Origin: Paraburkholderia haematera
GTDB taxonomy: Bacteria > Pseudomonadota > Gammaproteobacteria > Burkholderiales > Burkholderiaceae
Reading direction: 5' to 3'
Length of the DNA: 64,000 nucleotides
Assembly (NCBI RefSeq): GCF_905220975.1
Contig: NZ_CAJNBK010000014.1
Span: forward strand, 1-64,000
A program made the position numbers and the translations under genes. Positions within the stretch are counted from its first letter, which is position 1; each line of letters begins with the position of its first letter. The notes under the pieces were generated by a model, which saw only the letters and a list, made by a program, of their open reading frames with translations, was not told where the DNA came from and did no database searches. Positions 44,984-53,331 of this stretch are shown here, one piece after another.

Positions 44984-45739
44984 ATGCATTTCGACTTCGA
45001 TTTTCTGCTCGACACGCTGCGGCAACTGATCGCGGCCGTGCCAACCACGCTCGGGCTGTTCTTCTGCTCGTTGATTCTGGGCGGCCTGCTGTCCCTCGTG
45101 ATCGTCACGATGCGCGTGTCGCCGCACTGGCTGCCGAATCGCTTCGCCCGTGCTTATATCCTCGTGTTCCGCGGCTCGCCGCTGCTGATCCAGATGTTCC
45201 TCGTCTACTACGGCATGGGCCAGTTCGGCGTGATTCGCGAGAGCTTCCTGTGGCCGGTGTTGCGCGAGCCGTACATGTGCGCGGTTTTATCCCTGGCGTT
45301 GTGCACCGCCGGATATACCGCCGAGATTATCCGCGGCGGTTTGATGGCTGTGCCGGTCGGCCAGATCGAAGCGGGCTATTCGATCGGCCTGTCGGGTTTC
45401 GCGCTGCTGCGCCGCGTGATCGGTCCGATTGCGTTGCGCCAGTGTTTGCCCGCCTACTCGACTGAGGCCGTGCTGCTCGTCAAATCCACCGCGCTCGCGA
45501 GTCTTGTCACCGTGTGGGAAGTGACCGGCGTCGCACAGCAGATCATTCAGCAAACGTATCGCACCACTGAAGTATTCATCTGCGCCGCGTTGATCTATCT
45601 GTTCCTGAATTTCGTCATCGTGCGTTTGCTCGGCTTCCTCGAGACGCGTCTATCGCGCCATCTGCGTGCGGCGCCCGCGCAAAGCTCGCCGAAGCGGCCG
45701 GTTTCAACCACGACCGAAGCCCGCCGCGCCGCGCACTGA
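44984..45739 (+). CDS. ABC importer permease, HisM/OccM-like
   Basis: The protein has 251 residues. VFRGSPLLIQMFLVYYGMGQ marks the family and the EAA loop is QIEAGYSIGLSGFALLRRVI. It has five hydrophobic segments and a basic C-terminal tail. It forms the heterodimeric channel with the preceding permease. Confidence 0.92.
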   Translation: MHFDFDFLLDTLRQLIAAVPTTLGLFFCSLILGGLLSLVIVTMRVSPHWLPNRFARAYILVFRGSPLLIQMFLVYYGMGQFGVIRESFLWPVLREPYMCAVLSLALCTAGYTAEIIRGGLMAVPVGQIEAGYSIGLSGFALLRRVIGPIALRQCLPAYSTEAVLLVKSTALASLVTVWEVTGVAQQIIQQTYRTTEVFICAALIYLFLNFVIVRLLGFLETRLSRHLRAAPAQSSPKRPVSTTTEARRAAH

Positions 45740-45773
45740 ACGATTGCACCATTTGCAGAATCTGGAGAATTCC

Positions 45774-46565
45774 ATGAACGCTACGGCACCTGTTGCACTG
45801 TCGGTCAAGAACATTCATAAGTCGTTCGGCGACCACCACGTGCTCAAAGGCATTTCGCTCGACGCCCATCAAGGCGACGTGATTTCGATTCTCGGCGCGA
45901 GCGGCTCCGGCAAGAGCACTTTCCTGCGCTGCCTGAATCTGCTCGAAACGCCGGATGACGGCTCAGTGGCGCTCGGTGGCGAAGAGCTGAAAATGAAGCG
46001 TCGCGGCGACGGCAAGCTGCAACCGAGCGACCGCCGCCAGGTGGACCGCGTGCGCTCGCAACTCGGCATGGTGTTTCAGAACTTCAATTTGTGGTCGCAT
46101 ATGACCGTGCTGGAGAATCTGATCGAAGGGCCGATGCGCGTACAGAAGCGCAGCCGCGCCGAATCGGTTGAAGAAGCGGAAGCGCTGCTCGCGAAAGTCG
46201 GTCTCGCGGAAAAACGCGGTCACTATCCGGCCCATTTGTCCGGTGGTCAGCAGCAGCGTGTGGCGATCGCACGCGCGTTGGCGATGCACCCGAAGGTGAT
46301 GCTGTTCGACGAACCGACTTCGGCGCTCGACCCTGAGCTGGTCGGCGAAGTGCTGCGCGTGATGCGCTCGCTCGCCGAAGAAGGTCGCACGATGCTGGTC
46401 GTCACCCATGAAATGGGCTTCGCGCGTCATGTGTCGAATCGCGTGATGTTTCTGCATCAAGGTCAGGTCGAAGCCGACGGTACACCAGACGAAGTGTTCG
46501 TCGAATGCAAGTCGGATCGCTTTCGCCAATTCGTATCGAGCCACCAGGATCGCACGACTAACTAA
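45774..46565 (+). CDS. ABC importer ATPase, HisP/OccP-like
   Basis: The protein has 263 residues from the ATG at 45774 (GGAG 9 nt upstream). Walker A GASGSGKST, signature LSGGQQQR, Walker B VMLFDEPTSALD, His loop VTHEMGFARHV. The insertion MKRRGDGKLQPSDRRQVDRV between Walker A and the Q-loop is typical of HisP-like ATPases. It energises the upstream permeases. Confidence 0.94.
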   Translation: MNATAPVALSVKNIHKSFGDHHVLKGISLDAHQGDVISILGASGSGKSTFLRCLNLLETPDDGSVALGGEELKMKRRGDGKLQPSDRRQVDRVRSQLGMVFQNFNLWSHMTVLENLIEGPMRVQKRSRAESVEEAEALLAKVGLAEKRGHYPAHLSGGQQQRVAIARALAMHPKVMLFDEPTSALDPELVGEVLRVMRSLAEEGRTMLVVTHEMGFARHVSNRVMFLHQGQVEADGTPDEVFVECKSDRFRQFVSSHQDRTTN

Positions 46566-46619
46566 TCGATCCGTAATTGCGGGTCGCCACTTCGTCATTT
46601 CACCGGGCTGAGCACTATC

Positions 46620-48263
46620 ATGACCGTCATCCGTTCCGATCGTTCTCTCAACTGGCAGCAGGTCGCGGCGGTTGCCGCCGGCGAGCCGCTTGAGCTTTCC
46701 GCCGATGCGCGCGCACGGATCGCCGCGTCGCGCGAGCTGGTCGAGCAGATCGTCGCGCGCGGCATTCGCGCGTATGGTGTGAATACCGGCGTCGGTGCAT
46801 TGTGCGATGTGATCGTCTCGCCTTCCGAACAGCACACGCTGTCGCGCAACATTCTGATGAGCCACGCAGTCGGTGTCGGTGTGCCGCTCGGGAGTGCTGA
46901 AACGCGCGCGATCATGGTGGCGGCCGTCAACAATTATGCACACGGACTTTCGGGGATTCGCCTCGAAGTCGCTGACCGGCTCGTCGCGTTGATCAACGCC
47001 GATTGCCTGCCTGAGGTGCCGGCGTTCGGCTCGGTCGGATATCTGAGCCATATGGCGCATATCGCGCTCGTATGTATCGGCGAAGGCTATGTGCGCTATC
47101 GCGGCGAACGGCTCAAAGGGCGCGACGCGTTGCAGATGCTCGGGCTCGAACCGCTGGTGCTCCAGGCCAAGGAAGGTCTGAGCCTCGTCAACGGCACGCC
47201 GTGCGTGACAGGTCTCGCGGCGTTGGCATTGGCACGCGCCGAGCGCCTGCTCGACTGGAGCGACATGGTTGCGGCAATGAGTTTCGAGAATCTGCGCGGC
47301 CAGCTCGCCGCGTTCGATGCCGAATCGCTGGCGTTGCGCATCTCGCCCGGTCTGAGCCTGGTCGGCGACCGGATGCGCGCGGCGCTTGCCGGCAGCGGGA
47401 TTCTCGCTGCGGTGGCTGGCCAGCGCACGCAAGACCCGTTGAGCTTGCGGACCATTCCGCACGTGCACGGCGCCGCGCGGGACGTGCTGGCCGCGACCGC
47501 GGAAGTGCTCAATCGCGAACTCGCATCGATTACCGACAACCCGATCGTCGCCGGCACGCCGGAGGACCCACGCGTCTATTCGCAGGCGCACGCGGTAGGA
47601 GCGTCGATCGCCCTCGCGATGGATAGCCTCGCCACCGCCATCGCGCAGGTCGCGGCAATGGCCGAGCGGCGCCTCGATCGCCTCGTCAATCCGCTCGTGA
47701 GCGGTTTGCCGGCGTTTCTCGCGGAGCCGGGCGGTACGTGTTCCGGTTTCATGATCTCGCAGTACACGGCGGCTTCGCTGGTCGCGCAGAACCGGCGACT
47801 CGCGATGCCCGCGAGTCTCGACGGCGGCATCACGTCCGGGCTCCAGGAGGACCACCTGTGCCATGCCACGCCCGCCGCGCTGAAAGCGCTGGAGATCGTC
47901 GACAACGCCGGGCGTATCCTCGCGATCGAACTGCTGGCGGCGACACAGGCTTACGACCTGCAAAGCATCGACGCACCGCGCGCGCCGCACACTGACGCAC
48001 TCTGGCAAAGCGTGCGCCGCGTCGTGCCGACCTATCGCGACGACCGGCCGCTCGCGGACGACATGACGGTCGCATTTCGCATGATCGCCGACGGAATGCC
48101 GCCACCGTTGCCAAACCCGGGTAATATTCGGCCCGGGCCGGATGCTTCAGTCAGCGGCGCGGGTCCTGCCGCATTGGCGAGCATGACGGGCGTTGCCGCA
48201 GCGGGCAAGCTCGGCGCCGACCCGGCGGCCAATGATGGTCTGGCGGCTGCCCACGCGAGTTGA
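46620..48263 (+). CDS. Histidine ammonia-lyase homologue lacking the MIO triad
   Basis: The protein has 547 residues and aligns along its length with HutH-type aromatic amino acid lyases. Y52, H82, N191 (KEGLSLVNGT), Q271, R277 (TQDPLSLR) and E410 (LQEDH) match catalytic residues of HutH. At the cofactor site HutH has GSVG-ASG-DLAPLAH; here G137 SVG is followed directly by YLSHMAH, so the Ala-Ser-Gly that cyclises to MIO is exactly missing. The loop residues Y280 and F329 (HutH numbering) are also changed. It is last in the importer operon. A lyase acting on a substrate with a better leaving group, such as a trimethylammonium betaine (ergothionase-like), is proposed. The C-terminal 45 residues are extra and Gly/Ala/Pro-rich. 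Confidence 0.85.
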   Translation: MTVIRSDRSLNWQQVAAVAAGEPLELSADARARIAASRELVEQIVARGIRAYGVNTGVGALCDVIVSPSEQHTLSRNILMSHAVGVGVPLGSAETRAIMVAAVNNYAHGLSGIRLEVADRLVALINADCLPEVPAFGSVGYLSHMAHIALVCIGEGYVRYRGERLKGRDALQMLGLEPLVLQAKEGLSLVNGTPCVTGLAALALARAERLLDWSDMVAAMSFENLRGQLAAFDAESLALRISPGLSLVGDRMRAALAGSGILAAVAGQRTQDPLSLRTIPHVHGAARDVLAATAEVLNRELASITDNPIVAGTPEDPRVYSQAHAVGASIALAMDSLATAIAQVAAMAERRLDRLVNPLVSGLPAFLAEPGGTCSGFMISQYTAASLVAQNRRLAMPASLDGGITSGLQEDHLCHATPAALKALEIVDNAGRILAIELLAATQAYDLQSIDAPRAPHTDALWQSVRRVVPTYRDDRPLADDMTVAFRMIADGMPPPLPNPGNIRPGPDASVSGAGPAALASMTGVAAAGKLGADPAANDGLAAAHAS

Positions 48264-48289
48264 GCGGGCGCAGGTGCAGGGCCCGAGTT

Positions 48290-48323
48290 GATGGAACCGT
48301 ATCGATGGAACGGTATTGATGGA
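48290..48323 (+). repeat. 14-bp direct repeats after the lyase gene
   Basis: GATGGAACCGTATC and GATGGAACGGTATT follow each other, then GATGGA begins a third unit. They lie between the lyase stop and the GntR gene. Confidence 0.6.
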
Positions 48324-48380
48324 GACAGAGCCGGTGAACGGGCTTACCCGCCGGTGAGCCGGCACGAATGTGGACGAACC

Positions 48381-48413
48381 GTGCATCACCCGTGCACCAC
48401 CCGCGTACCACCC
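48381..48413 (+). repeat. 11-bp tandem repeats ahead of the GntR gene
   Basis: GTGCATCACCC, GTGCACCACCC and GCGTACCACCC are contiguous imperfect copies ending just before the ribosome site GAGG and the GTG start at 48425. Confidence 0.6.
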
Positions 48414-48424
48414 ACGAGGTCGAC

Positions 48425-49186
48425 GTGAACACTATTACAAACGCGCAAATCGTAGACACGCAGGACCGTCCTGGCCGTACCCAGGAGACACCCGCCAAGG
48501 CGATGCCCGCCTATGAGCAGATCAAGCGCTACGTGATCAGGCGCATCAGCGAGGGCGACTGGAAGCCGGGCGGCCTGATTCCATCCGAAACGGAGCTGGT
48601 CAAGGAATTCGGCGTCGCGCGCATGACGGTTTCGCGCGCATTGCGTGAACTCACCACGGAACGCGTGCTGACGCGCGTACAAGGTTCCGGCACGTTCGTC
48701 GCGCCACAGCGCTACGAATCGACGGTGCTGGAAATCCGCAATATTGCCGACGAAATCGCCGCGCGCGGCCATCGCCATTCAGCGCGTGTACTGACGCTCG
48801 AGCCCAGCGACGATCCGCACGCGCTCGAAGCGCTCGGCCTCACCAGCGGCCCGGCGTTTCACTCGTGCATCGTGCACAGCGAAGAGGGCGAGCCGATCCA
48901 GTACGAAGACCGCTACGTCAATCCGAAGGTGTTCCCCGACTACCTGCAACAGGACTTCACCGTCGAGACGCCGAATCACTACATGGTGCGGCTCGCGCCG
49001 ATCCAGCGCGCGGAGTTTCGCATCTATGCGCAGAAGCCCGACGCGTATGTGCGGCGGCATCTGACAATGGATATCGGCGAGCCCTGCTTGCAGTTATGGC
49101 GCCGCACATGGGTCGGCGACGATGTGGCGACGTCGGTGCAGTTGTGGCATCCGGCCTCGCGTTTTCATCTGGCCGGCAACGTGTGA
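48425..49186 (+). CDS. GntR-family HutC-type regulator
   Basis: The protein has 253 residues from the GTG at 48425, chosen for the upstream GAGG; the frame extends to an ATG at 48368 through repeat DNA. The winged HTH (about 27-95) has AYEQIKRYVIRRI, IPSETELVKEFGVARMTVSR and ALRELTTERVLTRVQGSGTF (read as adjoining family blocks). A UTRA effector domain follows with the YEDRYVNP signature of HutC. It ends the importer-lyase cluster and is a good candidate to bind the GTNTANAC sites at 43052-43234. Confidence 0.9.
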   Translation: MNTITNAQIVDTQDRPGRTQETPAKAMPAYEQIKRYVIRRISEGDWKPGGLIPSETELVKEFGVARMTVSRALRELTTERVLTRVQGSGTFVAPQRYESTVLEIRNIADEIAARGHRHSARVLTLEPSDDPHALEALGLTSGPAFHSCIVHSEEGEPIQYEDRYVNPKVFPDYLQQDFTVETPNHYMVRLAPIQRAEFRIYAQKPDAYVRRHLTMDIGEPCLQLWRRTWVGDDVATSVQLWHPASRFHLAGNV

Positions 49187-49223
49187 GCGGCAAGACGCGC
49201 GCGAGGGCACGGCATGTGTGCCG

Positions 49224-49973
49224 CTAGCCCTGGCGCTGCGACAGATCCGGCGTGAACCGGCAACCCAGCCGGTAGCGTGAGCCCGGATGCACGAAACGCG
49301 CGAACGTGACCGAAACGCCGTTCGTCCACGTGCGGCGCATCAGCGTCAGGCACGCTTCGTCAGCGCCAATTTCCAGCAATTGGGCTTCGGCGCGTGTCGG
49401 CAGGCCCGCGTCGACGACATGCTCGACGTCGTGCGCCGGGACGGTCACGAACAGATACTCGGACGGCCTCGTCGTGGAGAAGTCCTGCTTCAGAAAGTCA
49501 GGTGCGGTTGCCGGATTGACGTAGCGGTCTTCGAGCTGCACCGGCAAACCGTTCTCCCGATGCACGCAAATCACATGAAACACGGAAGCGCCGGGCGCAA
49601 GCCCTAACGCGTTCGACACCGTCACCGGCGCGGTTTCGCGTTGCGAAAGGACCGTGTCGTAGCTGTATTCGTGACCGCGTGAGCGGATCTCGTCGCCGAT
49701 ATGGGCGATCATCAGCAGCGTGGATTGCGGCTTGCTTTGCGCGACGAAGGTGCCGACGCCGGACACGCGGGTGACGAGCCCTTCGTCGGCGAGTTCGCGC
49801 AGCGCGCGGTTCGCCGTCATGCGCGACACGCCGAGCGTCGCGACCAGCTCCAGCTCGGACGGCAGACGCTCACCCGCTTGCCGGCCGCCCGATTCGATGA
49901 TCTGGCGGATGTGGTTTTTGACCTGCTCGTAGCGGGCGGCCGGTGCCTCGGTGGTCACGTGCGCGGTTTTCAT
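49224..49973 (-). CDS. GntR-family HutC-type regulator
   Basis: The protein has 249 residues: HTH with LPSELELVATLGVSRMTANR and RELADEGLVTRVSGVGTFVA, then a UTRA domain with LEDRYVNP. It resembles the 48425 regulator and faces it tail to tail across a 37-bp gap. Its start overlaps the stop of the upstream ATPase gene (ATGA), so it is the last gene of the leftward importer operon and probably regulates it through the GTATATAC sites near 53132 and 53231. Confidence 0.9.
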   Translation of the reverse strand: MKTAHVTTEAPAARYEQVKNHIRQIIESGGRQAGERLPSELELVATLGVSRMTANRALRELADEGLVTRVSGVGTFVAQSKPQSTLLMIAHIGDEIRSRGHEYSYDTVLSQRETAPVTVSNALGLAPGASVFHVICVHRENGLPVQLEDRYVNPATAPDFLKQDFSTTRPSEYLFVTVPAHDVEHVVDAGLPTRAEAQLLEIGADEACLTLMRRTWTNGVSVTFARFVHPGSRYRLGCRFTPDLSQRQG

Positions 49974-50839
49974 TGCGGCTCTGCATCGTCAGGACCGCGC
50001 GCCCAGAACGCATTGCGGTCGAAGTAGTTTTGCAGGAACTGCCGCAAGCGCGGCTGCCCGGCATCGTGAAAGACTTCGCGCGGTTTGCCTTGGACGGCGA
50101 TGCGCCCCTGGTCGATGAACATGACCTTGTCGGCGACCTGCGCGGCAAAACCCATTTCGTGCGTAACCACGGCCATCGTCATGCCGTCGCGAGCAAGCTG
50201 CTTCATCACTTGCAACACTTCGCCGACCAGCTCGGGATCGAGCGCCGAGGTCGGCTCGTCGAACAGCATGATGTGCGGCTCCATCGCCAGCGCGCGGGCG
50301 ATTGCGACGCGCTGCTGCTGGCCGCCCGAGAGCTTCGACGGGTAGGCCTCGCCTTTATGCGCGAGGCCGACTGTTTCCAGCATCGCATGGGCGCGGCGGC
50401 GCGCTTCGTCACGCGATAGATGGCGCACGCGCAGCAAGGCTTCCATCACGTTGCCGAGCGCCGTCATGTGCGGCCATAGATTGAATTGCTGAAACACCAT
50501 GCCGACGTTGCGCCGCACGCGGTTGATCTCGCTTTGCGTCGCTCGTACGCGTTTTCCATTGCGCTCGCTGTAGCCGAGCAGTTCGCCTTCGATACGCACG
50601 TCGCCCTGATCGTAGGTTTCGAGCGCGGCGAGGCAGCGCAACAGCGTGCTTTTGCCCGAGCCCGACGGGCCGATGATGCAGACCACTTCGGAGCGGGCGA
50701 TCTCGAGATCGACGCCGCGCAGCACATCGACTTCGCCGAAGCGTTTCTTCAGGTCGCGTACTTCGATTAGCGGCGCGCCGCGCGGCGTATCGTAGGCAAC
50801 GGTGGACGCGGAGGAGGGCATATCGGCAATGGCGTTCAT
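49970..50839 (-). CDS. ABC importer ATPase, polar amino acid type
   Basis: The protein has 289 residues. Walker A GPSGSGKST, signature LSGGQQQR, Walker B IMLFDEPTSALD, His loop VTHEMGFAAQV. It has N-terminal and C-terminal tails of about 22 and 20 residues beyond the usual 245. The insertion LLGYSERNGKRVRATQSEIN follows the Walker A domain. It serves the two permeases upstream. Confidence 0.92.
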   Translation of the reverse strand: MNAIADMPSSASTVAYDTPRGAPLIEVRDLKKRFGEVDVLRGVDLEIARSEVVCIIGPSGSGKSTLLRCLAALETYDQGDVRIEGELLGYSERNGKRVRATQSEINRVRRNVGMVFQQFNLWPHMTALGNVMEALLRVRHLSRDEARRRAHAMLETVGLAHKGEAYPSKLSGGQQQRVAIARALAMEPHIMLFDEPTSALDPELVGEVLQVMKQLARDGMTMAVVTHEMGFAAQVADKVMFIDQGRIAVQGKPREVFHDAGQPRLRQFLQNYFDRNAFWARGPDDAEPQ

Positions 50840-50858
50840 AAGAGGGTCCGGATTCCGT

Positions 50859-51521
50859 TCATGCCATGAAGCGCGCGATGCGGGTTTCGGCCCACAGCCC
50901 CAAGCGCGAGGTCAATTCAACTAGCGCGAGATAGCACACGCACAGCACCAGCAGCGTTTCGACGAAAGCGAAGGTGGCCGAACCGATGCCGGTCAGCACG
51001 AACGTGAGTTCTGGGACGGTGACGATCGACAGCACCGCGGTTTCCTTGCTCAGCACGATAATCAGATTGGTCAGCGCGGGCACGATCAGCACCAGCATTT
51101 GCGGGACCTGAATACGCAGGACGGCTTGCCAGCGGGTGAGCCCAAGACAGGAGGCCGCTTCGAGATGACCCGGCGGTACCGATTGAAAACCGGAGCGGAA
51201 TGCTTCCGCGAAATACGCACTGCCGTAGAGGCCCAGGCCGAGCACGCCGGCCGTCATCGGTTCGAGCGTGAGGCCGATGGAAGGGCCGCCGTAGTACAGC
51301 AAAAACAGTTGCACCAGAAATGGCGTGCCGCGAAAGAGTTCGATATAGAAGCGCAATACGCCACGCACCCAGCGTCCGCAAAAGATCTGGAGCACGGCGA
51401 TCAGAAAGCCGATCAGGATGCCGATCGCCACGCCCGCGGCCCAGGTGCCGAGCGTGGTCGCGAGACCGGCGGCAATCGGCTGCAGATTGTGCGTGATGAC
51501 GGTGGGGTCGAGCGTTTGCAT
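50859..51521 (-). CDS. ABC importer permease, polar amino acid type
   Basis: The protein has 220 residues. ELFRGTPFLVQLFLLYYGG is the family hallmark; the EAA loop is HLEAASCLGLTRWQAVLRIQ. It has five hydrophobic segments. It lies 29 bp after the companion permease gene. Confidence 0.92.
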   Translation of the reverse strand: MQTLDPTVITHNLQPIAAGLATTLGTWAAGVAIGILIGFLIAVLQIFCGRWVRGVLRFYIELFRGTPFLVQLFLLYYGGPSIGLTLEPMTAGVLGLGLYGSAYFAEAFRSGFQSVPPGHLEAASCLGLTRWQAVLRIQVPQMLVLIVPALTNLIIVLSKETAVLSIVTVPELTFVLTGIGSATFAFVETLLVLCVCYLALVELTSRLGLWAETRIARFMA

Positions 51522-51550
51522 GGCTTATTCGATCTCAAGCTCAGGGTCGG

Positions 51551-52201
51551 TCAGGCGTGCTGCAAACGGTATTCGGCGGCGTGCGCAACGAGCGCGAGGC
51601 TGCCGCAGATCACAAAGTAAATCAGCCCACAGGCGAGGTAGGCTTCGAGCGGCCGATAGGTGCTGGCCGCGATGTTCTGCGCGGTGCGCGTCAACTCGGC
51701 CACCCCCACCACCGAGATCAGCGAGGAAGCCTTGATCAGCAGCACCATTTCATTGACGAGCGAGGGCAGCGTCAGGCGAAACGCCTGCGGCACCAGAATG
51801 CGCCGCAGCATATCGAACGGTGAAAGACCGAGCATGCGCGCGGCTTCGATATGACCCGGCGGAATGCTGAGGAAACCGCCGCGCAGAATCTCGGCGATAT
51901 AGGAAGCGGAACACAGCGACACGGCGCTGATCGCCGCGACGATGGGCGATACATTGATGCCGGCGAACGGCAGCAGGTAGTACACCAGCAGCAGTTGCAC
52001 CAGCAGGGGCACGCCGCGAAAAAAGAACACGTAAGCGCCGCCGAACATGCGCGCGGCGCGCTTCGGCGAAAGGCGTGCCGCACACACGCCGATCGCGACG
52101 AAGAAACCGATCAGGAGACCGGTCAGCGAAATGCCGACGGTGGCGAGCGCCGCATGCAGCAGCAGCGGCAAACCCTGGGCGAAGACGGTCGTGCTGAACA
52201 T
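51551..52201 (-). CDS. ABC importer permease, polar amino acid type
   Basis: The protein has 216 residues with FFRGVPLLVQLLLVYYLLPF and EAA loop HIEAARMLGLSPFDMLRRIL. It forms a channel with the 50859 permease. It lies 27 bp downstream of the binding-protein gene. Confidence 0.92.
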   Translation of the reverse strand: MFSTTVFAQGLPLLLHAALATVGISLTGLLIGFFVAIGVCAARLSPKRAARMFGGAYVFFFRGVPLLVQLLLVYYLLPFAGINVSPIVAAISAVSLCSASYIAEILRGGFLSIPPGHIEAARMLGLSPFDMLRRILVPQAFRLTLPSLVNEMVLLIKASSLISVVGVAELTRTAQNIAASTYRPLEAYLACGLIYFVICGSLALVAHAAEYRLQHA

Positions 52202-52228
52202 AAGCGTCGCACTCGCTAGACTAATGCA

Positions 52229-53056
52229 TCAATAGTTCGGCGCCGGCATCGTAGTCGGCGCATCCATCGCAACACCGAACCACTTTTTCTGCAAGGTCGC
52301 GAGACGCCCGTCGTTGTGCATTTTCACGAGCGCCGCGTTGAAGGCGTCGGCGAGCGGCTTGCTATCCGCGTCTTTACGCAGGCAGTAAGCAAAGTACACT
52401 TTCGCGCCGAACGGCGGCTGCACGACGGCGAAGGTTTCGGGGCGTTGCTTGGCGACGTATGCGATGTTGGTCATCGAGTTCGCGACCGCCGCGATGCGGC
52501 CGGCGGCGAGGTCGGCGTAGGCCTGATTGTTGTCCACGTATTCGCGGATTTCTGGCGGCTTCGGCAAGGTGGCGACGTAGGTCTTCAACTGGTCGAGCTG
52601 GGCCGAGCCTTTGCCCGCGCCGACAGTCTTGCCGGCGATATCCGACGATTGCTTGACGGAGGCGTCGTTGGCGCGCTTGAGCAACGCGTCGGTAGCGTCC
52701 GCGATCGGCAGGGTGTACGTGTAGCGTTCCATGCGCGCCTTGGTGACCGTCAGCGGGCCGCCCACCATATCGAACTTGCCGGCTTCGAGACCCGGCAGCA
52801 CGCTCGGCCACGGCAAGTCGATGAAGCGCACCTTCACGCCCATTTCCTTGCCGACCTCGGCGAACAGATCCTTATTGAAGCCCGCCTGCTGGCCGTTCTC
52901 AAGGAAGTCGAAGGGGGCGAACTGCATCTCGGTGCCGACCACCAGTTCGCCGGCTTTCTTCACTTTGGCGAGCTGGTCCTCCGCGTGGGCGGCGACGCTT
53001 GCCGCGCACAACGCCAGCATGACCAAACGACACTTCCAGCCTGCAAGGATGCTCAT
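52229..53056 (-). CDS. ABC importer binding protein, polar amino acid type
   Basis: The protein has 275 residues with a signal peptide ending AASVAAHAEDQL. LVVGTEMQFAPFDFLENGQQ near residue 38 and DLPWPSVLPGLEAGKFDMVG near 79 place it in the family-3 amino acid binders. It differs clearly from the 43294 protein, so the two importers probably have different ligands or affinities. First gene of the leftward operon; a GTATATAC site lies 76 bp upstream. Confidence 0.92.
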   Translation of the reverse strand: MSILAGWKCRLVMLALCAASVAAHAEDQLAKVKKAGELVVGTEMQFAPFDFLENGQQAGFNKDLFAEVGKEMGVKVRFIDLPWPSVLPGLEAGKFDMVGGPLTVTKARMERYTYTLPIADATDALLKRANDASVKQSSDIAGKTVGAGKGSAQLDQLKTYVATLPKPPEIREYVDNNQAYADLAAGRIAAVANSMTNIAYVAKQRPETFAVVQPPFGAKVYFAYCLRKDADSKPLADAFNAALVKMHNDGRLATLQKKWFGVAMDAPTTMPAPNY

Positions 53057-53131
53057 GGGATTCTCCGGTTGGCAAAGCGGTGTCGCGCGAAAGCGGTTCG
53101 TCAGCGGACCTTGCGCGAGTTATGCGAGGCA

Positions 53132-53139
53132 GTATATAC
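53132..53139. promoter_or_regulatory. HutC-type operator near the leftward importer promoter
   Basis: GTATATAC is a perfect palindrome fitting GTNTANAC, 76 bp before the binding-protein start codon at 53056. Confidence 0.65.
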
Positions 53140-53209
53140 CGCAGTTTCAGCACAAAATAAATAATCGCGTGGCTAGAGAAAAGCCCTTATATGAAGCTCC
53201 GTGAAGCAA

Positions 53210-53220
53210 CTTGCGGGGGC
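53210..53220 (+). promoter_or_regulatory. Shared promoter element CTTGCGGGGGC, copy 2
   Basis: Identical 11-mer to 43195-43205, again followed by a CTTTT-containing stretch and a HutC-type site on the same strand, 112 bp before the oxygenase start. Confidence 0.45.
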
Positions 53221-53230
53221 GCTTTTGGCG

Positions 53231-53238
53231 GTATATAC
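53231..53238. promoter_or_regulatory. HutC-type operator near the oxygenase promoter
   Basis: Second GTATATAC copy, 99 bp from the first and 94 bp before the oxygenase ATG. Placement suggests joint control of both divergent units. Confidence 0.65.
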
Positions 53239-53331
53239 AACGAAGATGCACGAGGACGCACGAGTTTGTCGCGAGTGATTCGCAAACCTCTTTAATCAGT
53301 TGAATAGGCCCGCCTTTCAGGGAGCAGCGCA

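Noticed and set aside
45963..48008. A 681-codon open frame antisense to the lyase gene and the importer ATPase
   Set aside because: Composition is Arg/His/Asp-rich without any family motif, as expected for the complement of GC-rich coding DNA; the plus-strand genes have full conserved motifs.
46620..48263. Ordinary histidine ammonia-lyase (hutH) of the histidine pathway
   Set aside because: The Ala-Ser-Gly triad is absent and no hutU, hutI or hutG genes are adjacent.
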